The translations under genes and the position numbers were made by a program. Positions 46,428 through 57,573 of a DNA stretch of 64,000 nucleotides are shown here, piece by piece. The stretch is from Sesamum alatum (Eukaryota; Streptophyta; Magnoliopsida; Lamiales; Pedaliaceae). The notes below the pieces were generated by a model that saw only the letters and a list, made by a program, of their open reading frames with translations, did no database searches and was not told the DNA's origin. The first letter of the stretch is position 1, and the number at the start of each line of letters is the position of its first letter. The stretch spans positions 24,146,046-24,210,045 of the forward strand of contig JACGWO010000007.1 of the NCBI GenBank assembly GCA_034509735.1. The letters run 5' to 3'.

Positions 46428-47160
46428 AATGAGTCATCTATCAGTCAATGATAAGGACTGAAAGCACAAGGTGTTTCCCACGATTTTGTTGAGTATTAGT
46501 CACGTATCCGGACATACGATTGATTAGGAAGGTTCTCCAAGCCTTCGATATGGCAAAGATAAAAGTGAATTCGTGTCTAAACTTGTTTAAAGGAATTTGT
46601 CGTTGCGCAAACGTACAAAGCTGAGTCCATGGCTCGAAAGAGTGTTCTAGATGTAGTACTAGTGCATTTTTATTTTGAATAACATGGAGTCCTATTCATA
46701 TAATCGAAGAGTGGCTTTAATATTGATTATTAGAGTCAATACGAATATATTTATAGCTAAAAATGAGTGATCTATCAGTCAATGATAAGGAATGAAATCA
46801 CAAGGTGTTTCCCACGATTGTGTTGAGTATTAGGCATGTATCCGGACATACGATTGATTAGGAAGGTTCTCCAAGGCCTCGATATGGCAAAGATAAAAGT
46901 GCATTCGTGTCTAAACTTGTTTAAAGGAATTTGTCGTTGCGCAAAGGTACAAAGCTGAGTCCATGGCTCGAAAGAGTGTTCTAGATGTAGTGCTAGTGCA
47001 TTTTTATGTTGAATAACATGGAGTCCTCTTCATATAATCGAAGAGTGGAAAGGGAAGAATTAATTGGCTTTAATATTGATCATTAGAGTCAATACGAAAT
47101 ATATTTAATTGCCAAAATGAGTCATCTATCAGTCAATGATAAGGACTAAAAATACAGGCG
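46428..47160 (-). repeat. 334-bp satellite array, block 7, inverted
   Basis: About two monomers in reverse complement relative to all earlier blocks (GAGTCATCTATCAGTCAATG, GGTTCTCCAAG and CCATGGCTCGAAAG are inverted landmarks). A foreign-looking insert of about 15 bp, GGAAAGGGAAGAATTAATT, is at about 47048-47066. It ends where pararetroviral sequence starts at 47161. Confidence 0.93.
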
Positions 47161-47256
47161 TTTTCTGATTTATCAGACTCTTCATTGTTTTCATCTTCAG
47201 AATTTATCTGTTAATAACAGATTGAATTTAAATTTTCATCTTCTTAGTTCTGATTC
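47161..47256 (-). repeat. Inverted fragment of the pararetrovirus capsid region
   Basis: The reverse complement of this ~96-bp stretch matches 53780-53874 of copy B (coding for the acidic region after the capsid zinc knuckle), with a few indels. It is followed by TTCGAGCCATGGACT (47254-47268), a piece of satellite in forward orientation, and then by forward virus sequence from about 47270. This is a rearranged insertion junction. Confidence 0.88.
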
Positions 47257-47269
47257 GAGCCATGGACTG

Positions 47270-48657
47270 ATCATAGAAACAATCTGCTCAGATATTCCTA
47301 ATGCCTTCTGGGAAAGGAAAAACATGTTGTCTCTTTACCTTATGAGGCTGATTTTTAAAGAAAATCAGATTCCCACTAAAGCTAGACCATTGCCAATGGG
47401 TCCTAGACATTAGAAATATGCAAAAAAGGAAATAGAGGAATTATTACTTAAAAAAACTTATAAAGGCCATCCCATAGTCCTTGGAGTTGTCCTGCCTTTT
47501 ATGTAGAAAATGCAGCAGAACTTGAAAGAGGGTTCCCAGGTTAGTTATAAACTACAAACCTCTAAACAAAGCTTTAAGGTGGATACGGTACCCAATTCCA
47601 AACAAAAAAGGACCTTTTGAATAGGCTTTATTCAGCTAAAGTTATGTCAAAATTTGATATGAAATCAGGATTTTTGGCAAAATCCAATAAAAGAGAAGAT
47701 CGTTATAAAACAGCTTCACTGTCCCTTTTGCCATTATGAATGGAACGTTATGCCTTTCGGACTAAAGAATGCCCCTTCTGAATTTCAAAGGATTATAATG
47801 ACATATTTAATGCTTATACGGCATTTACAATAGTCATATAGATGATGTCCTAATATTTTCAGAATCTATTGAAACAACATTTTAAACATCTAAAAATATT
47901 CGTAGATGTTGTTGTGAGAGCAGGATTGGTTGTTTCTGCCAAAAAGATTAAACTCTTTCAGACTGAAATAAAATTTCTAGGGCATATTATTAGAGAAGGA
48001 ACTATCTTCCTATAGATCGAAGCTATAATATTTGCTGAAAATTTCCTGATGAATCAAGGATAAAAATCAACTACAAAGGTTTCTTGGAAGTCTAAATTAT
48101 GTTTGCTATTTTATAAAGATTTGGCTTATGATGCTAAACCGTTATTGAGAGACTCAAGAAAAACCCTCCAATTTGGAGCACCGAACACACTAATGCAGTT
48201 AGAAAAATTAAAGCAAGAATTAAAGAAATCCCTTGTCTTGCAATTTCAAACCCAGATGCCTTCAAAATTGTTGAGACCGATGCTTCCGATGTAGGATATG
48301 GAGGAATACTTAAACAAAGGATTAATGATAAAGAATCATTAGTAAGGTTCACCTCGGGAGTATGGAGAGGACCTAGAGTTAATTACTCTACGGTTAAAAA
48401 GGAGATTTTGTCTATTGTTCTATGCATTCAAAAATTCGAAAGTGATTTATTAAATCAAAAATTTTTGTTACGAGTAGATTGCAAATCTGCAAAAGAGATA
48501 TTACAAAAGGATGTTAAAAATTTAGCCTCGAAACAAATCTTTTGCTAGGTGGCAAGCCATACTATCTGTATTCGATTTTGATATTGAGTTTATTAAAGGA
48601 TCACATAACTCCTTACCTGATTTTTTAACTCGTGAATTTTTGCAGGGAAAGCAATGA
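47270..48657 (+). pseudogene. Pararetrovirus copy A: RT and RNase H, broken
   Basis: RT and RNase H coding sequence with many one-base slips. The YIDD catalytic motif (around 47836-47847) is disrupted by loss of one base. ETDASDVGYGG of RNase H is readable near 48270-48302. The stop TGA at 48655-48657 overlaps the ATG of the next ORF (48654). The same loss of frame seen in copies B and C occurs at about 47531-47541. Confidence 0.88.
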
Positions 48658-49803
48658 ACAAAGATAGAGCGTCATCCAGTAAAGGTAATGTTAACCTAAA
48701 TAAATTTCAACCATATAAACTGGCCTTTGAAAAGGACAGTAAAACGTTAAGAGAAGAAAGCTTTAAAAGCTGTCCCTGAAGAAGAGAGGCTCAGAGAAGA
48801 TGCCTACAAAATAGCAGTAAAATCTGCTTCTGCGAAAGAACATGTTTATCCCTATATTCCAATCTCCACTAATTGGATATCTCCGATTGAAGGAAAATAT
48901 ATGCATTTGTCCTCAGAAGAAGTAATGAACTTCTATCTAAAAAATTTTACAGACCCTTTCCTCTATCCGAAAGACTTCTTGTATTATCAAGAAATATTAA
49001 CATATACTGGATCAGTGCAATTTGATTCCACCATAAGATCTGGTGGAGAATGGGCTTTCTCAAAAGCTTATATTATCAAAGTTATACTCCTGAACAATGG
49101 GAAGGAGATTTGTATCGATTTAAAGAAATTGTGCCTGATACCAAGTATCCTCATAGGAATAAGTTATACTTCAATTATTTTGATTATATCAAAGCGTGGG
49201 ACATCGCCCTCTGCTACGAAAATAGACAAAGAAAACATAGCTGGTTTCTTGCAGTTCAAAGAACTTAAGACACTTAATTTCCCTCAATGGTTCATATGTT
49301 GGTTTGCTAATTGGGGATTATATCCTATTATTTTACCACATAAAATTAGATTGATTTATGAAGACTTTGTCAAGACCAATGTGTCCATGAAAGCTCATGG
49401 GCTTATGTTTACCGCTCTTTATCAAATACCATGGATTATTCGGTGGGATGTAGTTGTATCAAAAAGAACATTTCAAAAGTTAGGAGAAAGTCTTGAAAAA
49501 TATTCCCTATGTAGGAAGAAGGATACTTATTAAATGGTGGGATAAATTTGAATTCTTCAAAGACTCAGTCTTCTCTTGTACGAGGGATTATTGACCTGGA
49601 ACCGATTACACCGACTAAATCAAAGTCCAAAAAGGAAATCTCTGAGGTATTGAAGGAATTGCTTTCAAGTGCATCAAAGAAGGATTTGAAAAAATCAAAT
49701 CAAAGAACTGCTCGAGTCATCAGATGACGAGGACGAAGAAATGATGAGCCAGAACACAGAACACTCTGATCCCATGCAAGATGCTCAGGATCCTTATCAG
49801 TAG
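48654..49803 (+). pseudogene. Pararetrovirus copy A: downstream ORF (ORF2)
   Basis: Starts at the ATGA overlap and ends at TAG 49801-49803. The central part 48901-49533 is a 210-codon open frame, although it includes short out-of-frame stretches caused by one-base indels. The C-terminal acidic region (ESSDDEDEEMMSQ) is in another frame. See the copy B entry for description. Confidence 0.82.
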
Positions 49804-49923
49804 CACAAAGGCCAACTTCAAAGAGTCCATGATTGAAGACAAACCACTGTTCAACAACAGTAAAGATTTCTCCATTGACGTAAAGATGATGGGAAGTGAC
49901 TTAAAGTAGATTCTCATATCTTT

Positions 49924-49946
49924 GAAGATAAGATTCTCTTATCTTC
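49924..49946. promoter_or_regulatory. Perfect inverted repeat in the pararetrovirus promoter, copy A
   Basis: Arms GAAGATAAGA and TCTTATCTTC around a 3-base loop TTC, about 50 bp upstream of the TATA box. The arms contain GATAAG, a motif bound by plant GATA/I-box factors. Identical in copy B (57574-57596). Confidence 0.6.
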
Positions 49947-49994
49947 AGATATCTTCAGGAGATTTATGCTGGTCTCCCGAGTATTCTCCCTCCT

Positions 49995-50000
49995 TATAAA
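49995..50000 (+). promoter_or_regulatory. TATA box of the pararetrovirus promoter, copy A
   Basis: TATAAA in CCTTATAAAAGG; transcription would start about 30 bp on and read through copy B. Equivalent to 57646-57651. Confidence 0.7.
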
Positions 50001-50100
50001 AGGAGAGTAGCATAGGTCCGAGAGAGGCATCTTAGAAACTCAGCCTTGTACTATCTTTGTAATATTACTTTCATAAGTATTGTAAGTTTGTTCTTGTGAT

Positions 50101-50106
50101 AATAAA
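50101..50106 (+). terminator. Poly(A) signal, pararetrovirus copy A
   Basis: AATAAA about 100 bp downstream of the TATA box, as at 57754-57759. In caulimovirids the signal is bypassed on the first pass and used on the second, giving a terminally redundant RNA. Confidence 0.6.
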
Positions 50107-50160
50107 ACCTCTCTTTATCTATATCTATCTCTTCCTGCTTCCTCTCTATTTGGTACCCCT

Positions 50161-50227
50161 AGTATTACACTAATCCGCCGCCAGTAATCACACTAATCCG
50201 CCACTAGTATCACACTAATCCGCTGTG
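50161..50227 (+). repeat. Three-copy 22-bp direct repeat in the viral leader, A/B junction
   Basis: Units based on AGTATCACACTAATCCGCC at 50161, 50183 (one extra A) and 50206. Same as 57814-57879. Confidence 0.85.
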
Positions 50228-50298
50228 AACGCCATCGTCTGTGTCTGTGACCGTAGTCTTCGCTTTCTTTTTGGTAGCTGGTACCTTGTGTACCCTTG

Positions 50299-50311
50299 TG
50301 GTATCAGAGCC
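50299..50311 (+). other. tRNA-iMet primer-binding site, start of copy B
   Basis: TGGTATCAGAGCC, complementary to tRNA-iMet; primes minus-strand synthesis in caulimovirids and conventionally defines nucleotide 1 of the circular genome. Confidence 0.9.
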
Positions 50312-50405
50312 ATCTGATGTGGTTCTGAGGAGGGGGGGTAAGGCCGAAGAAGTCCTCGTCCCCCGGTCTCGGCATAAGGATCTTAAAGATCCTGAAGGTA
50401 CGTAT

Positions 50406-50616
50406 ATGTCTTCATTTACTTCTTACAGAAGTGTTGATATTCTGCCATACCGTGATTATTATATTCAAAAGGGTAATTATTTATCCAAGTTAAAGTTAAA
50501 AATCGAGTACACCAAAAGATATATTAAATACCTAAAAGATCAGATCAATCAAGGTATTCGGCCTGAATACTACGAAGAGAAACTTAAACGGTAAAATCTT
50601 CTTTAAAGTCTTTTGA
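50406..50616 (+). pseudogene. Small leader ORF, copy B (frameshifted)
   Basis: Begins ATG at 50406 (MSSFTSYRSVDILPYRDYY). A missing base pair of A near 50588 shifts the end relative to copy C, where the ORF is intact at 70 codons (58058-58270). Confidence 0.6.
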
Positions 50617-50823
50617 AAAGCAGGTAGAAATATTATTAGCATAAAGGTCTAGTTTGTCATACAAACTTAAAAGCTAAAACTTTACTGATCCATAGGAATC
50701 TTCCTTTGAAACCCGGGCACTTTGCCTTAAGTCGCGTAGCCTGTTTATGTTCCTGTTGTTTTGCCTAGAGGGCTGTTAGGGAATCCTTAGGCGTAAATCG
50801 TTGACAGTGATAAGGAAGATCGA
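50617..50823 (+). other. Viral leader between the small ORF and ORF1, copy B
   Basis: Non-coding. Contains a small potential hairpin TTTGTCATACAAA (about 50651-50663). Conserved in copy C (58271-58476). Nothing else recognised. Confidence 0.6.
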
Positions 50824-52259
50824 ATGAATAGGTTCAGTCGAGTTTTGTCTTTTAGCTCTAATGACGATTTAGATCAACAGGAATTCACTAATAAGAATAA
50901 GGAAATTGTTATTAATGATAACATTGATAAGAGTTTAAATGACTGGAAAATGCCTGTTTATCCAACAGGAAAAATTTACAAGAGCACGGGAAGTTTTATT
51001 AGAAGAACTGATTATATCATTAAGACAGTTGAACAATCAATTCCTTTATCTGAAGGATATAGTACATTCCATTTATTTTCTGAAAGACTTATGGCCTTGC
51101 AATAGGCAAAAAGTACAAATTCTTGCATATTGGAAATGGTCCAAATTGCCTTAAGGCCTGCCACTAGACTAGGTTTAAATACTTCGGCATTGATTGCAGT
51201 AAGAGACAAGAGGCATAACAAATTTCATGATTCCTTGTTAGGAATAGTAGAATCCAGTTTATGTGATGGACCCCATATACTTCTCATGTTTTCCTGATTT
51301 TACTGTTTCTTTAGCAGATCCAAATTTGAAACATGCTTTATGCTTAGATATAAAATCAGATGGATTTGATATGATGCCTGGAACTCAAAACGTTTTTCTT
51401 ATTTTTTAGACTTTATTACAAGGTCATGAATACAGTGGTTCCTGATATGAGGAAATTTATAAATCAAAATCCTAGGACTACAACCATGTTCGTAACTGAT
51501 ATATCTAAGAGTAATGTTGTAATCCCCAAGACTATTACTTGGGATCAAGTTAATCTTCCCGAAAAAATGGATCCTTGAGGAAGGCAACAAACCTGTAAAA
51601 CAGGAAAATAAAAGGTTAGAAGAAATTATAGAATATCCCAGATGGAGATGTAGAGATAAGATTCTCTAAAGATCGAGTTACTCACCTTAATATAAGGGAG
51701 AATTCTAAGAAAGAGGAAATAATGTCTGGTAGATGTTCTACATCTTCAATTCCCTTATCACGATTTGAAAAGGAACAAGTTATATTAAAAAATACATCGG
51801 ATGGGGTTAGTCAACCAGAATATAAAGTGGAAATCCCTTCTTCGTCACGGGCTAAATCACCTACCCCCTCCGACATGGGATACGGTTTTGAAGAGGAAAG
51901 AAGTGTTTTTGTTTAAATACCTTAACCGTAGATAAAAAATCTAGAATTTCCCTTTGAAGGAAGACTAAGAGAATTATTCTATTCTCCAGAAAATGAAATT
52001 AAGAGAAAATGGTTTTATTTAAAATCCACAAAAAGCCAAGAGAAGTGGTTTAAAACCTATAAGAAATTTCTAAGAAAAATGAAGGAAGAAATAGACTTCT
52101 TTGAAGTCATAAATATTTTCTATAAGATAGAGAAACGAGAAAAATAATTTTCCTAAGTTCTCAGATGAGAATATTATTGCTAATATTAATACTGCATATC
52201 AGAATTTTATTACAACAAAGGGAAAAATTATTAAAAGTATTCATCCCCCAGAAATTAAT

Positions 52260-54148
52260 TTGTCTATTAAAATCGATAAAGAAGAGGTTAATGCTACCCC
52301 TTACAGAAAAGATAATAAAATAGAAGCTGCAATAGAACAGAACAACTATACAAATTTGTCTTTACAAACTATTGGAAGGCAGCTTACCAGAATAGAACAA
52401 CATGTTAATAAATATCTTTATAAAGATCATACCGAGTTGCCTCAAACTAGTAAGACTATTGAAAAAGGAAAAGGCTTTTATTCAAACCATTACCTTCCGA
52501 AAAAATTAATGTTAAAATTAATAAAGCCTCCGAAGATTCTGAGGTTCTGGAAGAAATATTAAAAAGGTTAAAAAACCTTGGGATAAAAGACAAAGACATA
52601 GCCCCTCTTACTGGAGCACAAGAGAATAATTCCGAAAAGGAAGATGGAAATTCTGACCAAGAGATAGATCAGTTAGAAGAAATGTTCAGAAAAGAATTAC
52701 AACAAGAACCGTATGAGCTCAATAAAATTGATTTTGGAAATAACAATAATAGGAAGCCTTATTATCATAGGCCAACCCCAGTGGACCTTTTGATAGAAGA
52801 ACAAGAAAATTATTTATCTGGGGCTTCGTTTGATGGAACATCCATTCATGAGTGGAATATTGATGGGCATACTGAGTATCAAATACAAACAAAATTACAT
52901 TATATCACTATGTATGCTACTGCTTGTCGCCTTAAAGGAAATGCTGACTCTGAAATAGCTAAAGCTATAATTCAAGGATTTACAGGTCAACTTAAAGGTT
53001 GGTGGGATTTTCACCTATCAGATGAAGCAAAAATGCATATATTAAATGCAGTAAAATTAGAAAAACAATAGCCAAGTAACAGATTGTGTTAACACTTTGA
53101 TTTATACTATAGCCAAGCACTTTATAGGAAGTACTTCATTACAATTAGACAAAACCCAGGAACAACTTATGAACTTAAAATGTCCCAGTTTATCCCATTT
53201 TAAATGGTACAAAGATGTCTTTTTCTCTAAAATATTTACTAGAGAAGATAGTCAACATGAGTTTTGGAAAGAAAAGTTCTTATTAGGACTCCCTCATTTC
53301 TTTGCAGAAAGGGTTAAAAACCGCATAAAACAAAAACATCAAGGTATTATTCCATATCATCTCTATACCTATGGTGATCTTGCTTCAGAAATCGTAGCTG
53401 AAGGAATGTGTCTGTGTAATGAAATAAAATTACATAAGCAAATTCAGAAGAAAAAATTTATGGAAAAAGAGTTCTTGGGGACTTCTGTGAACAAATAGGG
53501 TTAACACCCAGTAAACCACTAGATAAGAAGAAAAGAGTTTATAAAACCTCTAATAAAAAACGCTATTATAAGAAAAAGGATACTAATGTAGAAAGAAATC
53601 CTCCAAGAAAGGAGTATAGAAAAAAGAAAAAAAAATCCTCCTAACAAAAAAGAGTCCCAATATGTTGGAAATGTCGTTCCCCAGGACATTATGCCAATAA
53701 ATGTAAGATGAAAAGAAGAATTCTAAATCTTGATATAGATGAAGATCTTAAAACCGCGTTACAAAAGCTTCTTATAGAAGAATCAGAACTAGAAGATGAA
53801 AATTTAAAATTATCTGTTATAACAGAAATAAATTCTGAAGATGAAAACAATGAAGAGTCTGATAAATCAGAAAATGAGGGATCAGATAACGATGAATCCA
53901 ATAGTTGTGAAGGAAATTGTGACTATTATAAAGCTTTATGTCATGCTAACGGATTATTTGTATTAACAAAAGAAGAAAGTTTTATTCTAGATCTTATAGA
54001 TAAAATTCCTGATCCGGACGAGAAAAAGGAAATGTTACAAAAATATTTAGAATCTTATAAAGACCGAAAACCTGAGAAAAAATTAAAGATAAAAGAGCCG
54101 GAAGCTTATAATTTTAAAGAAATAATGAATAGAGTTAAAAAACTCTAA
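52260..54148 (+). pseudogene. Copy B capsid-protein region
   Basis: Frames 52260-52562, 52682-53071, 53097-53498 and 53708-54148. The core reads FDGTSIHEWNIDGHTEYQIQ, then AKAIIQGFTGQLKGWWDFHL, a gag-like signature of caulimovirid capsid proteins. A Lys-rich basic stretch (53520-53640) precedes the knuckle CWKCRSPGHYANKC at 53663-53704 (C-x2-C-x4-H-x4-C), followed by an acidic Glu/Asp/Ser-rich segment (53770-53930). The protein would package the viral RNA/DNA. Frame breaks at about 52565, 53072, 53500 and 53600. Confidence 0.87.
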
Positions 54149-54388
54149 TGTATCCACTTCTACAACTACAGAGGCCTCTACGGCAGAATTAAGACATGAA
54201 GTAAAAATTCTAAAACAAGAATTACAAGAACTAAAATCTAGAGTTTCTGCTCTTGAGATTAAATCTCATAATTATTCATCTAGTGATAATGAGGAAGAAA
54301 TAAGAGTTGAAAAGGAAGAATTATTGCAAAAAGAGGAGTTAAACTCTTTAACTTTTGTTAATATGATTGACAGAGTTATAACCCATAA

Positions 54389-54660
54389 ATGGCATACCAA
54401 GTTACTATTGTTGTGCATAAAGAGTATTATTTTTCGGCCATTGCCATGATAGATTCAGGAGCAGATTTAAACTGCATTAATGAAGGGTTAGTACCCTCTA
54501 GGTATTTTTCAAAAACGACTGAAGTCCTTAATGCAGCAGATGGAAGGAAATTACTAGTAAAATACAAATTACAAAACACTGCTGTTTGTAATAAAGGAAT
54601 TTGTCTAGAAATGCCATTTATAATGGTAAAAAAATCTCTCTCATGACGTGATATTAGGAA
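54389..54660 (+). pseudogene. Copy B aspartic protease region
   Basis: Open frame 54389-54646 with AIAMIDSGADLNCINEGLVP; the catalytic Asp is in DSGAD (54452-54466). The frame is lost at an A7 run near 54630-54640, just before a downstream stretch readable as VILGNPFL in another phase. Copy C shows the same A7 run. Protease would process the polyprotein. Confidence 0.87.
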
Positions 54661-56308
54661 ATCCTTTTCTTCATATGCTTTATCCAATCAAAGAAGTATC
54701 CAAAGAAGGAATTACAAGTGTAGTAAAAGGAAATGAATTAAAGTTCAATTTTGTCACTCAGCCAAAATATCATGAGATTGACTTAATTCAAAAAACAATT
54801 GAAAGAAAAGAAAACTTTTTAAACTCTTTATCCCAAGAGATTAGTTATAAAAAATTAAAAGAGAAAATTTCTTCTCCTTATTTACAAAATAAAATCAAGG
54901 AATTACAATCTTATATAGAAAAAACAATCTGCTCAGATATTCCTAATGCCTTCTGGGAAAGGAAAAAACATGTTGTCTCTTTACCTTATGAGGCTGATTT
55001 TAAAGAAAATCAGATTCCCACTAAAGCTAGACCCATTGCCATGGGTCCTAGACATTTAGAAATATGCAAAAAGGAAATAGAGGAATTATTACTTAAAAAA
55101 CTTATAAGGCCATCCCATAGTCCTTGGAGTTGTCCTGCCTTTTATGTAGAAAATGCAGCAGAACTTGAAAGAGGGTTCCCAGGTTAGTTATAAACTACAA
55201 ACCTCTAAACAAAGCTTTAAGGTGGATACGGTACCCAATTCCAAACAAAAAGGACCTTTTGAATAGGCTTTATTCAGCTAAAGTTATGTCAAAATTTGAT
55301 ATGAAATCAGGATTTTGGCAAATCCAAATAAAAGAAGAAGATCGTTATAAAACAGCTTTCACTGTCCCTTTTGGCCATTATGAATGGAACGTTATGCCTT
55401 TCGGACTAAAGAATGCCCCTTCTGAATTTCAAAGGATTATGAAATGACATATTTAATGCTTATACGGCATTTACAATAGTCTATATAGATGATGTCCTAA
55501 TATTTTCAGAATCTATTGAACAACATTTTAAACATCTAAAAATATTCGTAGATGTTGTTGTGAGAGCAGGATTGGTTGTTTCTGCCAAAAAGATTAAACT
55601 CTTTCAGACTGAAATAAAATTTCTAGGGCATATTATTAGAGAAGGAACTATCTTCCCTATAGATCGAGCTATAATATTTGCTGAAAAATTTCCTGATGAA
55701 ATCAAGGATAAAAATCAACTACAAAGGTTTCTTGGAAGTCTAAATTATGTTGCTGAATTTTATAAAGATTTGGCTTATGATGCTAAACCGTTATTTGAGA
55801 GACTCAAGAAAAACCCTCCAATTTGGAGCACCGAACACACTAATGCAGTTAGAAAAATTAAAGCAAGAATTAAAGAAATCCCTTGTCTTGCAATTTCAAA
55901 CCCAGATGCCTTCAAAATTGTTGAGACCGATGCTTCCGATGTAGGATATGGAGGAATACTTAAACAAAGGATTAATGATAAAGAATCATTAGTAAGGTTC
56001 ACCTCGGGAGTATGGAGAGGACCTAGAGTTAATTACTCTACGGTTAAAAAGGAGATTTTGTCTATTGTTCTATGCATTCAAAAATTCGAAAGTGATTTAT
56101 TAAATCAAAAAATTTTTGTTACGAGTAGATTGCAAATCTGCAAAAGAGATATTACAAAAGGATGTTAAAAATTTAGCCTCGAAACAAATCTTTGCTAGGT
56201 GGCAAGCCATACTATCTGTATTCGATTTTTGATATTGAGTTTATTAAAGGATCACATAACTCCTTACCTGATTTTTTAACTCGTGAATTTTTGCAGGGAA
56301 AGCAATGA
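54661..56308 (+). pseudogene. Copy B reverse transcriptase and RNase H
   Basis: RT begins around 54900 (CSDIPNAFWERKKHVVSLPY, IPTKARPIAMGPRHLEICKKEI, SPWSCPAFYVENAAE). Frame is lost at about 55173-55183 in this and both other copies. It resumes with SAKVMSKFDMKSGFWQIQIKE, PFGHYEWNVMPFGLKNAPSEFQ, then YIDD (55482-55493). 55560-56168 covers the thumb and RNase H (FLGHIIREGTIFP, VETDASDVGYGGILKQ, NYSTVKKEILSIV). A slip near 56112 puts the C-terminus, ending in DFLTREFLQGKQ, in another frame. The viral RT copies pregenomic RNA into DNA. Confidence 0.9.
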
Positions 56309-57452
56309 ACAAAGATAGAGCGTCATCCAGTAAAGGTAATGTTAACCTAAATAAATTTCAACCATATAAACTGGCCTTTGAAAAGGACAGTAAAACGTTA
56401 AGAGAAGAAGCTTTAAAAGCTGTCCCTGAAGAAGAGAGGCTCAGAGAAGATGCCTACAAAATAGCAGTAAAATCTGCTTCTGCGAAAGAACATGTTTATC
56501 CCTATATTCCAATCTCCACTAATTGGATATCTCCGATTGAAGGAAAATATATGCATTTGTCCTCAGAAGAAGTAATGAACTTCTATCTAAAAAATTTTAC
56601 AGACCCTTTCCTCTATTCCGAAAGACTTCTTGTATTATCAAGAAATATTAACATATACTGGATCAGTGCAATTTGATTCCACCATAAGATCTGGTGGAGA
56701 ATGGGCTTTCTCAAAAGCTTATATTATCAAAGTTATAACTCCTGAACAATGGGAAGGAGATTTGTATCGATTTAAAGAAATTGTGCCTGATACCAAGTAT
56801 CCTCATAGGAATAAGTTATACTTCAATTATTTTGATTATATCAAAGCGTGGGACATCGCCCTCTGCTACGAAAATAGACAAAGAAAACATAGCTGGTTTC
56901 TGCAGTTCAAAGAACTTAAGACACTTAATTTCCCTCAATGGTTCATATGTTGGTTTGCTAATTGGGGATTATATCCTATTATTTTACCACATAAAATTAG
57001 ATTGATTTATGAAGACTTTGTCAAGACCAATGTGTCCATGAAAGCTCATGGGCTTATGTTTACCGCTCTTTATCAAAATACCATGGATTATTCGGTGGGA
57101 TGTAGTTGTATCAAAAAGAACATTTCAAAAGTTAGGAGAAAGTCTTGAAAATATTCCCTATGTAGGAAGAAGGATACTTATTAAATGGTGGGATAAATTT
57201 GAATTCTTCAAAGACTCAGTCTTCTCTGTACGAGGGATTATTGACCTGGAACCGATTACACCGACTAAATCAAAGTCCAAAAAGGAAATCTCTGAGGTAT
57301 TGAAGGAATTGCTTTCAAGTGCATCAAAGAAGGATTTGAAAAATCAAATCAAAGAACTGCTCGAGTCATCAGATGACGAGGACGAAGAAATGATGAGCCA
57401 GAACACAGAACACTCTGATCCCATGCAAGATGCTCAGGATCCTTATCAGTAG
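56305..57452 (+). pseudogene. Pararetrovirus ORF2, copy B (function unassigned)
   Basis: ATG at 56305 overlaps the ORF1 stop in ATGA, an arrangement suited to reinitiation. About 380 codons to TAG 57450-57452, split by slips near 56625 and 57080-57125. Segments: MNKDRASSSKGNVNLNKFQP; basic/acidic EEALKAVPEEERLREDAYKI; EVMNFYLKNFTDPF; LTYTGSVQFDSTIRSGGEW; NKLYFNYFDYIKAWDIALCY; aromatic-rich FPQWFICWFANWGLYPIILP; and a C-terminal acidic region ELLESSDDEDEEMMSQ. Its position after RNase H is that of the translational transactivator in some genera and of the unassigned second ORF of florendoviruses. I see no motif that decides between them. Confidence 0.8.
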
Positions 57453-57535
57453 CACAAAGGCCAACTTCAAAGAGTCCATGATTGAAGACAAACCACTGTT
57501 CAACAACAGTAAAGATTCTCTCCATTGACGTAAAG

Positions 57536-57543
57536 ATGATGGG
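57536..57543 (+). promoter_or_regulatory. TGACGTAA, as-1-like element, copy B promoter
   Basis: TGACGTAA 103-110 bp upstream of the TATA box, resembling half of the as-1 site of the CaMV 35S promoter bound by TGA-type bZIP factors. A second TGAC lies at about 57547. Also present in copy A near 49885. Motif and position only. Confidence 0.5.
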
Positions 57544-57573
57544 AAGTGACTTAAAGTAGATTCTCATATCTTT

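Larger units (their letters stand above)
47270..50298 (+). mobile_element. Endogenous pararetrovirus copy A (3' part of a unit)
   Basis: Corresponds to 54922-57951 of copy B, offset by 7.65 kb: the last part of the protease-RT interval, RT, RNase H, the downstream ORF, the promoter and the leader up to the next primer site. Differences from copy B are almost all one-base insertions or deletions in runs of the same base. It continues without interruption into copy B, so the promoter of copy A stands ahead of copy B. Confidence 0.92.
50824..56308 (+). pseudogene. Pararetrovirus ORF1 region, copy B: MP-CP-PR-RT-RH
   Basis: ATG at 50824 (MNRFSRVLSFSSNDD) to TGA 56306-56308. Domains in order: 30K movement protein (about 50940-51650), linker, capsid core (52680-53500), CCHC knuckle (53663-53704), acidic and coiled-coil region (53710-54330), aspartic protease with DSGAD (54452-54466), RT with YIDD (55482-55493), RNase H with TDASDVGYGG (about 55927-55956). 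No conserved stop between domains is apparent when copies are compared, so one polyprotein of about 1,800 residues is plausible; a separate capsid/protease boundary is not excluded. As written it is cut into more than ten frames, mostly by homopolymer indels. Confidence 0.85.

Noticed and set aside
45726..46461. Long open frames across the N gap
   Set aside because: They consist almost entirely of ambiguous residues.
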